The notes under the pieces: model-generated
The model's database searches: none
Told to the model about the DNA's origin: nothing
What the model saw: the letters and a program-made list of their open reading frames with translations, nothing else
Shown: piece after piece, positions 9,085-20,974 of the stretch
Position numbering within the stretch: position 1 is the stretch's first letter
Layout: every line of letters starts with the position of its first letter
Source: Alteromonas hispanica
Lineage (GTDB): Bacteria > Pseudomonadota > Gammaproteobacteria > Enterobacterales > Alteromonadaceae
Length of the DNA: 64,000 bases
Assembly: GCF_010500915.1 (NCBI RefSeq)
Contig: NZ_JAAAWP010000003.1
Location: 488,908 to 552,907 of the forward strand
Reading direction: 5' to 3'
Made by a program: the position numbers and the translations under genes

Positions 9085-9426
9085 CTAATATTTTAATTCG
9101 CGAAGTATGATATACAAGTCAGGCTGCCAGCCTACATCTTTAATTCGTACGCGTTCACTTTTTATAGCCACACCCTCGTTTCGAAGACGTGCTATTTGCT
9201 CTATGCCTTGCTCCGATGTTTTTGGAAATGCTATTTTACCGTCAGCTCTTACTACTCGATGCCAGTTGTGCGTGTCCCCAAGTATTTTGAGGCACTTTCC
9301 AACCATCCTGGCTCGGCCTGGAAAGCCGCATAAGTCTGCCAGTTGACCATAGCTAACAACATTACCCTCTGGAACTAACGCCAGCGTTTTTGCTAGCCTA
9401 TATTTTACAGTATTTATATCTGCCAT
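9085..9426 (-). CDS. atl: Alkyltransferase-like protein (MGMT family, catalytic Cys replaced by Trp)
   Basis: Protein of 113 residues matching the DNA-binding domain of O6-alkylguanine-DNA alkyltransferases (GNVVSYGQLADLCGFPGRARMVG, with the arginine-finger segment near residue 40). The motif that would be PCHRV is NWHRVV, with Trp55 in place of the acceptor Cys, which defines the alkyltransferase-like (ATL) group. ATL proteins bind O6-alkylguanine and hand it to nucleotide excision repair rather than repairing it. ATG at 9426 is preferred over an in-frame TTG at 9447. It is divergent from the DTW gene. Confidence 0.9.
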   Translation of the reverse strand: MADINTVKYRLAKTLALVPEGNVVSYGQLADLCGFPGRARMVGKCLKILGDTHNWHRVVRADGKIAFPKTSEQGIEQIARLRNEGVAIKSERVRIKDVGWQPDLYIILRELKY

Positions 9427-9508
9427 AATATTATAAGTGAGTCTCAACCGCGCTTATTTCAGTGTAGTCTGTTGGCGTGAAATATCTTTTTTAAAACATC
9501 TAAAGTTT

Positions 9509-10105
9509 ATGCCCATACACAATACCCGGCCATACTGTGCTATCTGCCATTATCCAACATCAACATGCCTTTGTAGTGCAATAGATCAAGTTTTAGTGCC
9601 CGTAGATATTGTGATATTGCAACATCCAAAAGAAAAAGATCATGCAAAGAACACGGCCCGCCTTGTTGCATTGTGTATACCAAATGCCACTATCATTAGC
9701 ACCACTGATGAAAAGGCCGTTAACACCCTGCGTGAAAACTGCCTTCCAACGAATTCAGCTCTCATTTATCCAAATGATTTCAGCGAACCTTTAGAGGGAG
9801 GGTTAGCAACTCCCATTCAGAGTTTACACAACCTCGTGTTCATTGATGGTAGCTGGAAACAGGCATATGGTGTTATTCAACAGAATAACTGGCTTAAAAC
9901 CCTTCCCAGTTATCATTTTAAGCATGCACCTCAGTCGAACTATGCTATCCGTCACACTACAATCAATAATGCGCTTTCAACCTTAGAAGCGGTAGCATGT
10001 ACACTGTCGAATGTATTCGGGACAGACGTTAGCGCTCTGTATAACGCTCAAAATGCTTTGCAGCAGCAATGGCAAGGGCCTTTATCTCATCGTCGGAAAT
10101 ATTGA
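9509..10105 (+). CDS. tapT: DTW-domain tRNA-uridine aminocarboxypropyltransferase
   Basis: Protein of 198 residues belonging to the DTW domain family. E. coli TapT (YfiP) of this family makes acp3U at position 47 of tRNA from S-adenosylmethionine. Visible features are four cysteines (C10, C13, C20, C22) suggesting a zinc knuckle, the HPKE segment at 39-42, and DGSWKQA at about 113-119, where the family motif usually has Thr for the Ser. ATG at 9509 is chosen because the conserved Cys segment starts just after it; an upstream start at 9437 would overlap the divergent atl gene. Confidence 0.8.
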   Translation: MPIHNTRPYCAICHYPTSTCLCSAIDQVLVPVDIVILQHPKEKDHAKNTARLVALCIPNATIISTTDEKAVNTLRENCLPTNSALIYPNDFSEPLEGGLATPIQSLHNLVFIDGSWKQAYGVIQQNNWLKTLPSYHFKHAPQSNYAIRHTTINNALSTLEAVACTLSNVFGTDVSALYNAQNALQQQWQGPLSHRRKY

Positions 10106-10191
10106 ACCCTCTGACACTGATCCTATAGAGCATGCATATACGAGAATGAACGCGGGAAAAGGCAACTTAGCGTTTGAACGGCTTTAAGAGC

Positions 10192-11172
10192 TTAGCGATT
10201 TATAAGCTCAATCATCCACTCGGTGACAAATAAAACCAACCAAGATACTGGGATAATAGCGATACAGGCAGCAACTCTCACTTTATCTTTTGAAGAGAGC
10301 GTATAGGTTAATTTAAGTATTTCTTCTCTTTCACTTTCTAGCGCTTCAATAGACGCTCCCGTTACTTGTTTGTCATTTTTAGCATAACGCCTTATATCCG
10401 AGTTTATTTCAGACTCAATATCTTCCAAGGTTTTACACTTTTCTTCTTTCAACTTTTTATTGAGCTTTATAACTGGGAAGAACAAATACAAAGAAATGAA
10501 ACCTGTAAAGAAGGTGACGCCCAATACATCTAAGCTTGGTATCTCTTTCTTGAGCCAAAACACAGGAAATATTGCTAACGCTCCCATAGCGAAAATGCTA
10601 TTGCTTATACTATGCCGCAGGATAGTGACTATGGAACGTAATCTGTCGTAACCAAAGTCTGTTTTTGTCAGCACCTGGTTAGTAAGATAAGCAGTTGTAG
10701 AATATATTTGAAAGATAAACAAAAAAGCAATAAACCAAAATGGAACTGCGGTCGCAGTCAGCAGCAGCACATGTACTTCCTGTTGTGTAGAGATCAGTCC
10801 TTCCGAGATACAATAGGTAATGGTAATGATGATCGAAATAATCATCGCATTAAATATTTGTCGATTAAATTGTAATGCTAAGTTTTTGCGATGCGCGCCA
10901 AATTCATTGAGCTGATTAGTCTTCAGCAAAACATAAGTTAGTGTGTTTGCCACATTCTGATGCATCAAGCGCATAGCAAACCAAAAATAGCCTGTTATTA
11001 CCGACATTCCTATCGCGGAATTAAAGTCTCTTTGCGCTCGAATATCTCCCTTTTCAGGCCAATCCAAAGCCCCCGTAGAAAAATGTATTAATAGCAGAAG
11101 GACTGTAGTTAAAAACGGCGTTAATCCTACGTAGGAATTGTTTTCGTTTTTAAAGGGTAAATTGAATTTCAT
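10192..11172 (-). CDS. Unknown multi-pass membrane protein
   Basis: I do not recognise this 326-residue protein. It has about seven hydrophobic stretches (near residues 18-36, 52-70, 108-126, 136-158, 198-215, 220-238 and 298-318). A charged, probably helical, cytoplasmic segment at about 240-295 is rich in Lys and Glu. No catalytic motif or transporter signature is visible. The first residues are polar (MKFNLPFKNENNS), so there is no cleaved signal peptide. It stands alone between the DTW gene and the atp terminator. Its function is unassigned. Confidence 0.7.
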   Translation of the reverse strand: MKFNLPFKNENNSYVGLTPFLTTVLLLLIHFSTGALDWPEKGDIRAQRDFNSAIGMSVITGYFWFAMRLMHQNVANTLTYVLLKTNQLNEFGAHRKNLALQFNRQIFNAMIISIIITITYCISEGLISTQQEVHVLLLTATAVPFWFIAFLFIFQIYSTTAYLTNQVLTKTDFGYDRLRSIVTILRHSISNSIFAMGALAIFPVFWLKKEIPSLDVLGVTFFTGFISLYLFFPVIKLNKKLKEEKCKTLEDIESEINSDIRRYAKNDKQVTGASIEALESEREEILKLTYTLSSKDKVRVAACIAIIPVSWLVLFVTEWMIELINR

Positions 11173-11266
11173 TTTAAGACATTATCTGAAATGTTAAGCT
11201 TTAGGCTAAAAATATGAACGCATGGTACAGCCTACAAAATAACGACAGTGTAAGGGAATAGGCAAC

Positions 11267-11294
11267 AAAAAACCCGCCAAACGGCGGGTTTTTT
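11267..11294. terminator. Terminator of the atp operon
   Basis: Perfect hairpin AACCCGCC-AAAC-GGCGGGTT flanked by an A run on the left and a T run on the right. It lies 17 bp beyond atpC and acts on the minus strand; it could also work in the other direction. Confidence 0.92.
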
Positions 11295-11310
11295 AATAAT
11301 AACTGCTCGC

Positions 11311-11724
11311 TTATTTGCGTAACTTCTGAATAAGACGAAGTTGCGCGATTGCTTCAGCTAGCTGGTGAGCTGCCTCTGCATAATCGAAGTCAGCGCCTGG
11401 GTTGGCGATGTGCTCTTCTGCACGTCGTTTGGCTTCTTCTGCTGCCTGCTCGTCAAGATCTTCAGCTCGAACCGCGGTATCAGCCAGTACGGTGACATTG
11501 CCAGGCTGTACTTCTAGTACACCACCAGCAACATAGATTACTTCTTCTTCACCGAACTGTTTAACCAAACGCACCATACCAGGTTTAATAGCAGAGATAA
11601 GCGGCGCATGTCCTGGGTGGATACCCAATTCACCTTCGCTACCTGTCACTTGAATCGTTTCTACAAGACCAGAAAATATTTCTTTTTCTGCACTTACTAC
11701 GTCCAAATGTACTGTCATTGCCAT
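11311..11724 (-). CDS. atpC: ATP synthase epsilon subunit
   Basis: Epsilon subunit of the F1 central stalk, 137 residues, which couples rotor movement to catalysis and can inhibit ATP hydrolysis. The beta-sandwich domain opens [17 protein letters not shown] and contains [21 protein letters not shown]-terminal helical pair follows (residues about 90-137, [17 protein letters not shown]). It is the last gene of the operon, 60 bp after atpD, and is followed by the operon terminator. Two Met codons (MAM) sit at the start; either could be used. Confidence 0.97.
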   Translation of the reverse strand: MAMTVHLDVVSAEKEIFSGLVETIQVTGSEGELGIHPGHAPLISAIKPGMVRLVKQFGEEEVIYVAGGVLEVQPGNVTVLADTAVRAEDLDEQAAEEAKRRAEEHIANPGADFDYAEAAHQLAEAIAQLRLIQKLRK

Positions 11725-11784
11725 GTGAACCTCCTGATTAGGTACGTTAACATTACTAAGGGCCAGCGTTTGCCGGCCGCTTAA

Positions 11785-13182
<1,398 letters not shown>

Positions 13183-13203
13183 TTATCTCTTTTAAACCTT
13201 TGC

Positions 13204-14064
13204 CTACACCGCTGCGGCACCGCTCACAATCTCACTAATTTCTTGTGTGATTGCAGCCTGACGCGCTTTGTTATATACCAGTTGCAGATCATCAATAAGA
13301 TCGCCGGCATTGTCGGTTGCTGCCTTCATGGCAACCATTCGCGCAGCTTGTTCTGACGCTGCGTTTTCTACAACACCCTGGTACACCTGAGACTCAATGT
13401 AACGAACCATCAATGATTCCAAAATTTCTTTTGGATCCGGCTCGTAGATGTAGTCCCAACGATGTTGATATTCTTCGTCTTGTGACTTTGGCAAAGGCAA
13501 TAACTGATTGCTCACAGGTTTCTGTGTCATGGTGTTAACGAAGTCGTTATAAACCAAGAAAACTCGGTCTAATTTACCTTCGTCGTATGCTTTTAACATA
13601 ACGCGAACAACACCCACTACATCACTTACAGAAGGCTTATCACCCAATCCTGATTCAGCAGCAAGTAAACTGCCACCAAAACGGTTGAAGAAACTACAAG
13701 CCTTAGCACCTAATGCAGCGAAATCTACTTCAACACCCTGATCACGCCATTGTTTAACGTTCTGAGCGACAAGCTTAAATTCGTTGGTGTTTAAACCACC
13801 ACATAAGCCTCGGTCAGTGGAAACCACAATATAACCAACACGCTTGATTTCACGCTCTTCCAAATAAGGATGGCGATATTCAAGATTACCGTTAGCAATG
13901 TGACCAATCACTTTTAGCATGTTTTGTGCGTATGGACGGCCGGTAGCCATACGTTCCTGCGCCTTTTTCATTTTAGACGCAGCAACCATTTCCATCGCAC
14001 TGGTAATTTTTTGAGTATTCTTAATACTCCCAATCTTACCTTTTATCTCTTTACCGCTGGCCAT
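13204..14064 (-). CDS. atpG: ATP synthase gamma subunit
   Basis: Central-stalk gamma subunit of 286 residues that rotates inside the alpha3beta3 ring. The N-terminal helix ([20 protein letters not shown]) and C-terminal helix ([20 protein letters not shown]) that form the coiled-coil shaft are both present. The central domain includes the conserved [11 protein letters not shown]. It lies between atpA (64 bp upstream) and atpD. Confidence 0.98.
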   Translation of the reverse strand: MASGKEIKGKIGSIKNTQKITSAMEMVAASKMKKAQERMATGRPYAQNMLKVIGHIANGNLEYRHPYLEEREIKRVGYIVVSTDRGLCGGLNTNEFKLVAQNVKQWRDQGVEVDFAALGAKACSFFNRFGGSLLAAESGLGDKPSVSDVVGVVRVMLKAYDEGKLDRVFLVYNDFVNTMTQKPVSNQLLPLPKSQDEEYQHRWDYIYEPDPKEILESLMVRYIESQVYQGVVENAASEQAARMVAMKAATDNAGDLIDDLQLVYNKARQAAITQEISEIVSGAAAV

Positions 14065-14128
14065 GACTATCTCTCCGATTACTCAACGTGTTGCCGGTAT
14101 TGTCGCTAAACGCTACCGGCTGCATTGA

Positions 14129-15670
14129 TTACCAAGTTTGCGTCGCTTTAAAACTTGTTAAAGCGTCATTCAACTTAGAAGCAATCTCGTCGTTGTAGTT
14201 ACCTGTTTCGTTGATAGTCTTCATAAGGTCAGCGTGTTCGCTGTTCAAATATGAGTGAAGAGATGCTTCAAAATCCAAGATTTTGTCTAGCTCAACACCT
14301 TTTAAAAACCCTTTTTCTACCGCGAACAGAGATGCACCCATATCAGCAATTGAAAGTGGAGCATACTGCTTTTGCTTCATCAGTTCTGTTACGCGCTCAC
14401 CGTGCTCAAGTTGCTCACGAGTCGCGTCATCAAGATCAGATGCAAACTGCGAGAACGCCGCAAGTTCACGATACTGAGCTAGTGCTAGACGAATACCACC
14501 GCCTAGTTTCTTGATGATTTTAGTCTGTGCAGCACCACCAACACGTGATACCGATACACCCGCGTTAACGGCTGGACGGATACCCGAGTTAAATAAGTCA
14601 GTTTCTAGGAAGATCTGACCATCAGTAATCGAGATTACGTTAGTAGGTACGAATGCAGATACGTCACCAGCTTGCGTTTCAATAATTGGAAGCGCAGTAA
14701 GTGAACCAGTTTTACCTTTCACTTCACCTTTGGTGAAACGCTCTACGTACTGATCGTTAACACGTGCAGCACGCTCTAGTAAGCGCGAGTGAAGGTAGAA
14801 AACATCACCTGGATAGGCTTCACGACCTGGTGGACGCTTAAGTAGCAACGAGATTTGACGATACGCAACAGCTTGCTTAGACAAATCATCGTATACGATT
14901 AATGCATCTTCACCGTGGTCACGGAAAAACTCACCCATTGTACAACCAGAGTACGGCGCTAGGTATTGAAGCGCAGCAGATTCAGAGGCAGAAGCAGCAA
15001 CAATAATTGTGTGCTCTAACGCTCCGTGTTCTTCTAGTTTGCGTACAACGTTTGCAATCGTAGATGCTTTTTGACCAATCGCTACGTACACACATTTAAC
15101 GCCTGTACCTTTTTGATTGATGATTGCATCGATTGCCATTGCAGTTTTACCGCACTGACGGTCACCGATGATCAACTCACGCTGACCACGACCTACTGGT
15201 ACCATTGCATCAACAGATTTGTAACCTGTTTGAATTGGCTGGTCTACTGGTTGACGCTCGATTACGCCTGGTGCAATCTTTTCAACTGGTTCAAAACCAG
15301 CAGCGTCAATAGCACCTTTTCCATCAATTGGCTCACCAAGCGTGTTAACAACACGACCTAGTAATGAATAACCAACTGGTACTTCAAGAATACGACCCGA
15401 AGATTGTACTTTATCGCCTTCTTTAAGGTCCGCATAAGGACCCATAACAACTGCACCTACTGAGTCGCGCTCAAGGTTAAGTGCCATTGCGTAGCGGCTT
15501 CCAGGAAGCTCGATCATCTCACCTTGCATTACATCAGCAAGGCCATGAATACGAATAATACCGTCGGTTACTGCGACGATAGTACCTTCATTGCGTGCTT
15601 CACTGCTTACATTGAACTGTTCAATTCTTTTCTTGATCAGTTCAGCAATTTCAGTGGAATTAAGTTGCAT
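14129..15670 (-). CDS. atpA: ATP synthase alpha subunit
   Basis: Non-catalytic nucleotide-binding alpha subunit of F1, 513 residues. The Walker A motif is GDRQCGKT at 169-176. The Walker B strand is [12 protein letters not shown] and the arginine-finger region is [14 protein letters not shown]. The N-terminal stretch [11 protein letters not shown] contacts the delta subunit. It follows atpH by 13 bp in the operon and shows no departures from the family. Confidence 0.98.
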   Translation of the reverse strand: MQLNSTEIAELIKKRIEQFNVSSEARNEGTIVAVTDGIIRIHGLADVMQGEMIELPGSRYAMALNLERDSVGAVVMGPYADLKEGDKVQSSGRILEVPVGYSLLGRVVNTLGEPIDGKGAIDAAGFEPVEKIAPGVIERQPVDQPIQTGYKSVDAMVPVGRGQRELIIGDRQCGKTAMAIDAIINQKGTGVKCVYVAIGQKASTIANVVRKLEEHGALEHTIIVAASASESAALQYLAPYSGCTMGEFFRDHGEDALIVYDDLSKQAVAYRQISLLLKRPPGREAYPGDVFYLHSRLLERAARVNDQYVERFTKGEVKGKTGSLTALPIIETQAGDVSAFVPTNVISITDGQIFLETDLFNSGIRPAVNAGVSVSRVGGAAQTKIIKKLGGGIRLALAQYRELAAFSQFASDLDDATREQLEHGERVTELMKQKQYAPLSIADMGASLFAVEKGFLKGVELDKILDFEASLHSYLNSEHADLMKTINETGNYNDEIASKLNDALTSFKATQTW

Positions 15671-15683
15671 GCTCTTATCCCCG

Positions 15684-16217
15684 TTATGCTTGCAACGCGT
15701 CTGCTAGACGGTTCAATTTCGACTTTACGGAACCATCAATAACTGTATCACCGGCATTTATTACCATTCCAGCGATCAGGGCAGGGTCCACGTTACAATT
15801 AAGCTTCACTTTACGTGCCAAACGTTTTTCCAACGACGCAATCAGATCAGATTGTTGTGCGTCGGTCAGCGCCGAGGCTGACGTTACGTCAACTTCTATC
15901 TCTTTGTCATAGTCCGCTTTAAAAGCATCAAACAACGTAGATATTTCAGGCAACGCGGCTAAACGTTTATTCTCAGCCAACACTTTTACTAAGTTTTGGC
16001 CGTGTTCATCGAGTTGCTCACCGCAGACATTGACAAAAATGTCCGACAATGTGTCTGCTGCAACGGCACCAGTTAATAACTCATGCATTTCTTCGTTGTC
16101 AGCAACTGCACCTGCGAAGGTGAGCATTTCCTGCCATTTTGCAACAGCGTTTTTCTCGACGGCAAAATCGAAAGCGGCTTTAGCGTAAGGACGAGCGACG
16201 GTTGTCAATTCAGACAT
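15684..16217 (-). CDS. atpH: ATP synthase delta subunit
   Basis: Delta (OSCP-type) subunit of 177 residues linking the peripheral stalk to the top of F1. It opens [19 protein letters not shown], the typical N-terminal helix, and ends with the conserved [19 protein letters not shown] segment. It lies 14 bp after atpF and 13 bp before atpA, so translation is probably coupled within the operon. Confidence 0.97.
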   Translation of the reverse strand: MSELTTVARPYAKAAFDFAVEKNAVAKWQEMLTFAGAVADNEEMHELLTGAVAADTLSDIFVNVCGEQLDEHGQNLVKVLAENKRLAALPEISTLFDAFKADYDKEIEVDVTSASALTDAQQSDLIASLEKRLARKVKLNCNVDPALIAGMVINAGDTVIDGSVKSKLNRLADALQA

Positions 16218-16231
16218 GGCTCATCTTCTCC

Positions 16232-16702
16232 TTAAAGCTCAGCGACAAGTTTTTCAACAATGTCGTTTTGTGCGTTAGCATCGATTTCACGTTGTAAGAT
16301 TTGCTGTGCGCCAGCCACTGCTAGGGCAGCAACTTGCTTGCGCAAATCTTCTTTGGCACGATTGCGTTCAGCTTCAACTTCGGCATAACCAGACGCGATA
16401 ATTTTCTCGCGTTCTGCATGGCCTTTCTGCGTTTCTTCGTCAACCAGTTGGTTGGCGCGCTTCTTGGCCTGCTCGATAATTTCAGCTGCTTGCGCTTTCG
16501 CGTCTTTCATTTGCTCAGTAGCTTTCGCTTGAGCAAGCTCTAAGTCTTTCTCTGCGCGCTCAGAAGCTTCAAGCCCATCGGCTATTTTCTTCTGACGCTC
16601 TTCAATCGCTGCAATCAGCGGTGGCCACACGTATTTCATGCAGAACACCACGAACACAGCGAAGGCGATTAATTGACCTATAAAAGTGGCGTTAAAATTC
16701 AC
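16232..16702 (-). CDS. atpF: ATP synthase b subunit
   Basis: Peripheral-stalk subunit b, 156 residues. A single N-terminal membrane helix (about residues 5-25, [20 protein letters not shown]) is followed by a long charged helix forming the dimeric stalk, rich in Ala, Glu and Lys. Length and start match enterobacterial b subunits. It lies between atpE and atpH in the operon. Confidence 0.97.
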   Translation of the reverse strand: MNFNATFIGQLIAFAVFVVFCMKYVWPPLIAAIEERQKKIADGLEASERAEKDLELAQAKATEQMKDAKAQAAEIIEQAKKRANQLVDEETQKGHAEREKIIASGYAEVEAERNRAKEDLRKQVAALAVAGAQQILQREIDANAQNDIVEKLVAEL

Positions 16703-16747
16703 AATCGCCCCTCCTCTTAAAGTTCGCTAAAAAAGTGGTTAAAAGAA

Positions 16748-16969
<222 letters not shown>

Positions 16970-17063
16970 TTACGTCTCCGATTTTAAGTTAAATTTAAAG
17001 TTAAAAGTAAAACTCTGTAAAAACGGCGCCAATTTTCCAGGTTTAATCAGCGCGCGTTAATGC

Positions 17064-17900
<837 letters not shown>

Positions 17901-17974
17901 TTAACCCAAGTTGTAAAGTGTAAAAATTTAGTAATTGGTTTAATGCTTCAGTCGGTCGATATTATTCTTCGTCG

Positions 17975-18382
17975 TTATTCTTTCGTACCGTAATGAAACA
18001 TCGCCAGCGCATGGCTGACGGTAGTAATCACAAATGCCATAAATAAAACAAGTGGCATAACGTGTATAAATCTAAACGCAATGACAAACAAAACGATTGT
18101 CAGTGCCAATTTCATTTTTGAACCTTGGCTAAAACTTCGCGCAACAAGTTCATTTTTACTCGCTCCGGCATACCTAAATGCAAATGCGGTAAAAACAATT
18201 TTCGGCAAGATACTGATTAAGGCACCCGTCGCGGCCGATAAAGCCGATGTAACTCCGCCGATTAGCGCGGCAACAGCAACAATTATCGCGGCGGTGACAA
18301 TCTGTAAAAGTAGCCCTTTTTTGGCGAGGGTCAACCCTCGTTTCGCTAACTTGTTTGTCACGCCATCTCGCTGCTTGTTCAC
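17975..18382 (-). CDS. atpI: ATP synthase assembly protein I
   Basis: Small membrane protein of 135 residues with four hydrophobic segments, first gene of the atp operon. AtpI proteins assist c-ring assembly. Sequence conservation is weak, as usual for AtpI, and the call rests on length, topology and position before atpB. The start is GTG at 18382; an ATG is not available upstream in frame. The 184 bp between parB and this gene should hold the operon promoter, but I cannot place its boxes with confidence. Confidence 0.88.
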   Translation of the reverse strand: MNKQRDGVTNKLAKRGLTLAKKGLLLQIVTAAIIVAVAALIGGVTSALSAATGALISILPKIVFTAFAFRYAGASKNELVARSFSQGSKMKLALTIVLFVIAFRFIHVMPLVLFMAFVITTVSHALAMFHYGTKE

Positions 18383-18566
18383 GTCTTACAAAAAGCGTCA
18401 GAAGTATACTGTTTTACCGACAATTTTCAACAGTACAACGCTTTTTGAAAGTTATTCTGAAAATTTCCTATTGCTATAACCGGAAAGGAGAGTGTCCGAT
18501 GTTACTAAGAAACCCTGCTTATCGAACGGATATGTTCTTTTACGCAACCCAATTTAAAACGTTAAC

Positions 18567-19445
18567 CTATTGAATTTTAGATATTATTCCATCTAACTGT
18601 TCTAAGTCACTAAAGCTTATTGTCAATTTTCCTTTGCCTTTCGCATTATGACTAATATCTACCTGCGCACCTAAATTTTCTGAAAGTCGCGTCATAAGGT
18701 TTTGAACATCGGGATCAATTTTCTTCTCTGGCTTAGGTTCTGCGGGCTCAAGTAGCTTCTTCACCAGCTTTTCAGTATCGCGAACGGTCAATCCTTTTCC
18801 TGAAACAATTTGAGCAGTTTCAGACTGAGTCTCTCCCTCTAATGCAAGAAGTGCTCTTGCATGACCCATTTCAATGTCGCCATGCTCAACTAAGGTTTTT
18901 ACATCGTCGTTAAGATTATTCAAGCGTAGTAGGTTAGTCACCGTAGTACGCGATTTACCTACCGCTTCAGCAACTTCTTGATGGGTTAACGAAAACTCAC
19001 TCATTAGGCGGTCTAGCGCTTGCGCTTCTTCCATTGCGTTTAAATCTTCACGCTGAATATTCTCAATCAGTGCAATGGCAACGGCAGCTTCATCGGGTAC
19101 GTTTTTAATTAAACACGGAACTTCATCAAGCTGAGCTAATTGAGATGCTCGCCAGCGTCGCTCTCCGGCAATAATTTCGAAGCGATTCTCGTCGACTTTG
19201 CGAACCACTATCGGTTGAATAATACCCTGTGCGCGAATAGAAGATGCTAGCTCCTCTAATGCATCAGGAGACATGTCTTTACGAGGCTGATATTTTCCCG
19301 GAACCAAAAACTCGATGGGAAGTTTACTTAACTCCCCATTCGTTGATACTACTTCTGCGGCATCTTGTTCTCTTTGAGACGATGATTGGCTAGTAGCAAG
19401 AAGCGCGTCTAACCCTCGGCCAAGGCCTCTTTTACGTGCTGACAT
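18567..19445 (-). CDS. parB: Chromosome partitioning protein ParB
   Basis: CTP-dependent DNA clamp of 292 residues that loads at parS and spreads along DNA. The N-terminal RKRGLGRGLDALL ParA-stimulating segment, GERRW (94-98), ENIQREDLN (128-136), the helix-turn-helix at about 153-174 (LTHQEVAEAVGKSRTTVT) and the C-terminal dimerisation region are all present. It follows parA by 45 bp. Perfect and near-perfect parS sites occur in this window inside recF. Confidence 0.97.
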   Translation of the reverse strand: MSARKRGLGRGLDALLATSQSSSQREQDAAEVVSTNGELSKLPIEFLVPGKYQPRKDMSPDALEELASSIRAQGIIQPIVVRKVDENRFEIIAGERRWRASQLAQLDEVPCLIKNVPDEAAVAIALIENIQREDLNAMEEAQALDRLMSEFSLTHQEVAEAVGKSRTTVTNLLRLNNLNDDVKTLVEHGDIEMGHARALLALEGETQSETAQIVSGKGLTVRDTEKLVKKLLEPAEPKPEKKIDPDVQNLMTRLSENLGAQVDISHNAKGKGKLTISFSDLEQLDGIISKIQ

Positions 19446-19490
19446 AGTGTCCTCTATGGCATGTGCTGATAGGTAGCAGCTTATTTTTGT

Positions 19491-20285
19491 TTAACTCGCT
19501 TTTGCCTGAGAAGGCGAAGTTTTATCCCTGCGTCGCAGAATTTCACCGGCTAGGGCTAAATAGGCTTTAGCGCCGGTGGACGACTTATCGTAATACATTG
19601 CTGGCGTTCCAAAACTTGGAGCTTCAGCAAGGCGAACATTCCTTGGTATCACTGTGCGATACACCTGCTCACCAAAATGACGCTTTAACTGCTCTGAAAC
19701 ATCGTTAGCAAGGCGATTTCGAGGGTCGTACATAGTACGCAAAACGCCTTCAATCTTCAATTCAGGATTAACGACAGACGCAAGTTTTTGAATGGTATCC
19801 ATCAGTGCCGTTAACCCCTCAAGGGCGTAATATTCGCATTGCATGGGAACCATCACTGAATCTGACGCTGCTAATGCGTTAACAGTAAGTTGGTTAAGTG
19901 ATGGCGGGCAGTCGATAAAAATAAAATCGTAATAATCGATAACAGGTTTCAGTGAGTTACGAAGGCGTACTTCTCTGGCAAACATTTCCATCAGCTTAAT
20001 TTCAGCCGCTGTTACGTCGCCATTTGCCGCAATGAGATCGTATTTACCCGATGTATTTTTAACGATGACCTCATCGATGGGCTTTTCTTCGATAAGCAAC
20101 TCAAAGGCTGTAGCATCGACTTCATACTTGTCGACACCACTACCCATAGTTGCATTTCCTTGAGGGTCAAGATCGATAAGCAATACTTTTCGCTTTGTGG
20201 CGGCCATTGATGCCGCAACATTTACCGCTGTGGTCGTCTTCCCCACACCGCCTTTTTGATTCGCGATTGCGATTACCTTTGCCAC
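19491..20285 (-). CDS. parA: Chromosome partitioning ATPase ParA (Soj)
   Basis: Deviant Walker ATPase of 264 residues. KGGVGKTT is at 11-18 (signature Lys11), followed by DLDPQGNAT near 40 and DCPPS near 125. ParA binds DNA nonspecifically as an ATP dimer and moves ParB-parS complexes. It lies 13 bp after rsmG and forms the chromosomal mnmG-rsmG-parA-parB order common near origins in gammaproteobacteria. Confidence 0.97.
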   Translation of the reverse strand: MAKVIAIANQKGGVGKTTTAVNVAASMAATKRKVLLIDLDPQGNATMGSGVDKYEVDATAFELLIEEKPIDEVIVKNTSGKYDLIAANGDVTAAEIKLMEMFAREVRLRNSLKPVIDYYDFIFIDCPPSLNQLTVNALAASDSVMVPMQCEYYALEGLTALMDTIQKLASVVNPELKIEGVLRTMYDPRNRLANDVSEQLKRHFGEQVYRTVIPRNVRLAEAPSFGTPAMYYDKSSTGAKAYLALAGEILRRRDKTSPSQAKAS

Positions 20286-20298
20286 ACTAAATCCTGTT

Positions 20299-20943
20299 TT
20301 AACGTTGCTGTGTTTTGCTTAGCCAAACTAAATGTCTTTCCCCATCTAAATTGGGAACAGTGATGTTTTTTGTATCACTAACAAGAAAGTGATCACTTAC
20401 TTCATCAATTTCTTTTTGAGGGAACTGACCTTTAAGTGCTAAAAACTGCCCATCTGAATCTACCAGATGCTCACACCAGTGCAACATATCTTTTAATGAC
20501 GCAAATGCACGACTAAGCACAATATCGTATGGCTTTTCGCCGACATGGTTTTCTACACGACTGTTGACAGGTGTTACATTGGTAAGCTTGAGCGTATGCA
20601 CGCATTGTGTCATAAAGCGCACGCGTTTGCCCAAACTATCTAGCAACGTAAATGTTTTATCGGGGAAAGCAATCGCCAGCGGCATTCCTGGTAGCCCCGG
20701 ACCTGTGCCAACATCAATGATATTACCACCCGTTAAATGCGGAACGATGGCCAGCGAATCTAGTATATGCTTAACCATCATTTGCTTAGGGCATCTTATG
20801 GAGGTTAGGTTGTAGGCTTTATTCCATTTATCGATGAGAAGAACAAATTCAACAAGCTGTTGTTTTTGGTCATTCGTTAAATCAAGTGATAAGGCCTCTA
20901 ATCCCGAGGCCAGTATTGAATGCAGTTCTTGCTGTGTTGTCAT
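20299..20943 (-). CDS. rsmG: 16S rRNA (guanine527-N7)-methyltransferase
   Basis: SAM-dependent enzyme of 214 residues methylating G527 of 16S rRNA; its loss gives low-level streptomycin resistance in other bacteria. The SAM motif DVGTGPGLPG is at 77-86, and PVNSRVENH and VLSRAFASL follow. ATG at 20943 fits the family length (E. coli 207) better than the open frame reaching 21084, which would overlap mnmG by 110 bp. It lies 31 bp after mnmG. Confidence 0.95.
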   Translation of the reverse strand: MTTQQELHSILASGLEALSLDLTNDQKQQLVEFVLLIDKWNKAYNLTSIRCPKQMMVKHILDSLAIVPHLTGGNIIDVGTGPGLPGMPLAIAFPDKTFTLLDSLGKRVRFMTQCVHTLKLTNVTPVNSRVENHVGEKPYDIVLSRAFASLKDMLHWCEHLVDSDGQFLALKGQFPQKEIDEVSDHFLVSDTKNITVPNLDGERHLVWLSKTQQR

Positions 20944-20974
20944 CAAAAAAATTCTGTATTGAAAATAATGGAAG

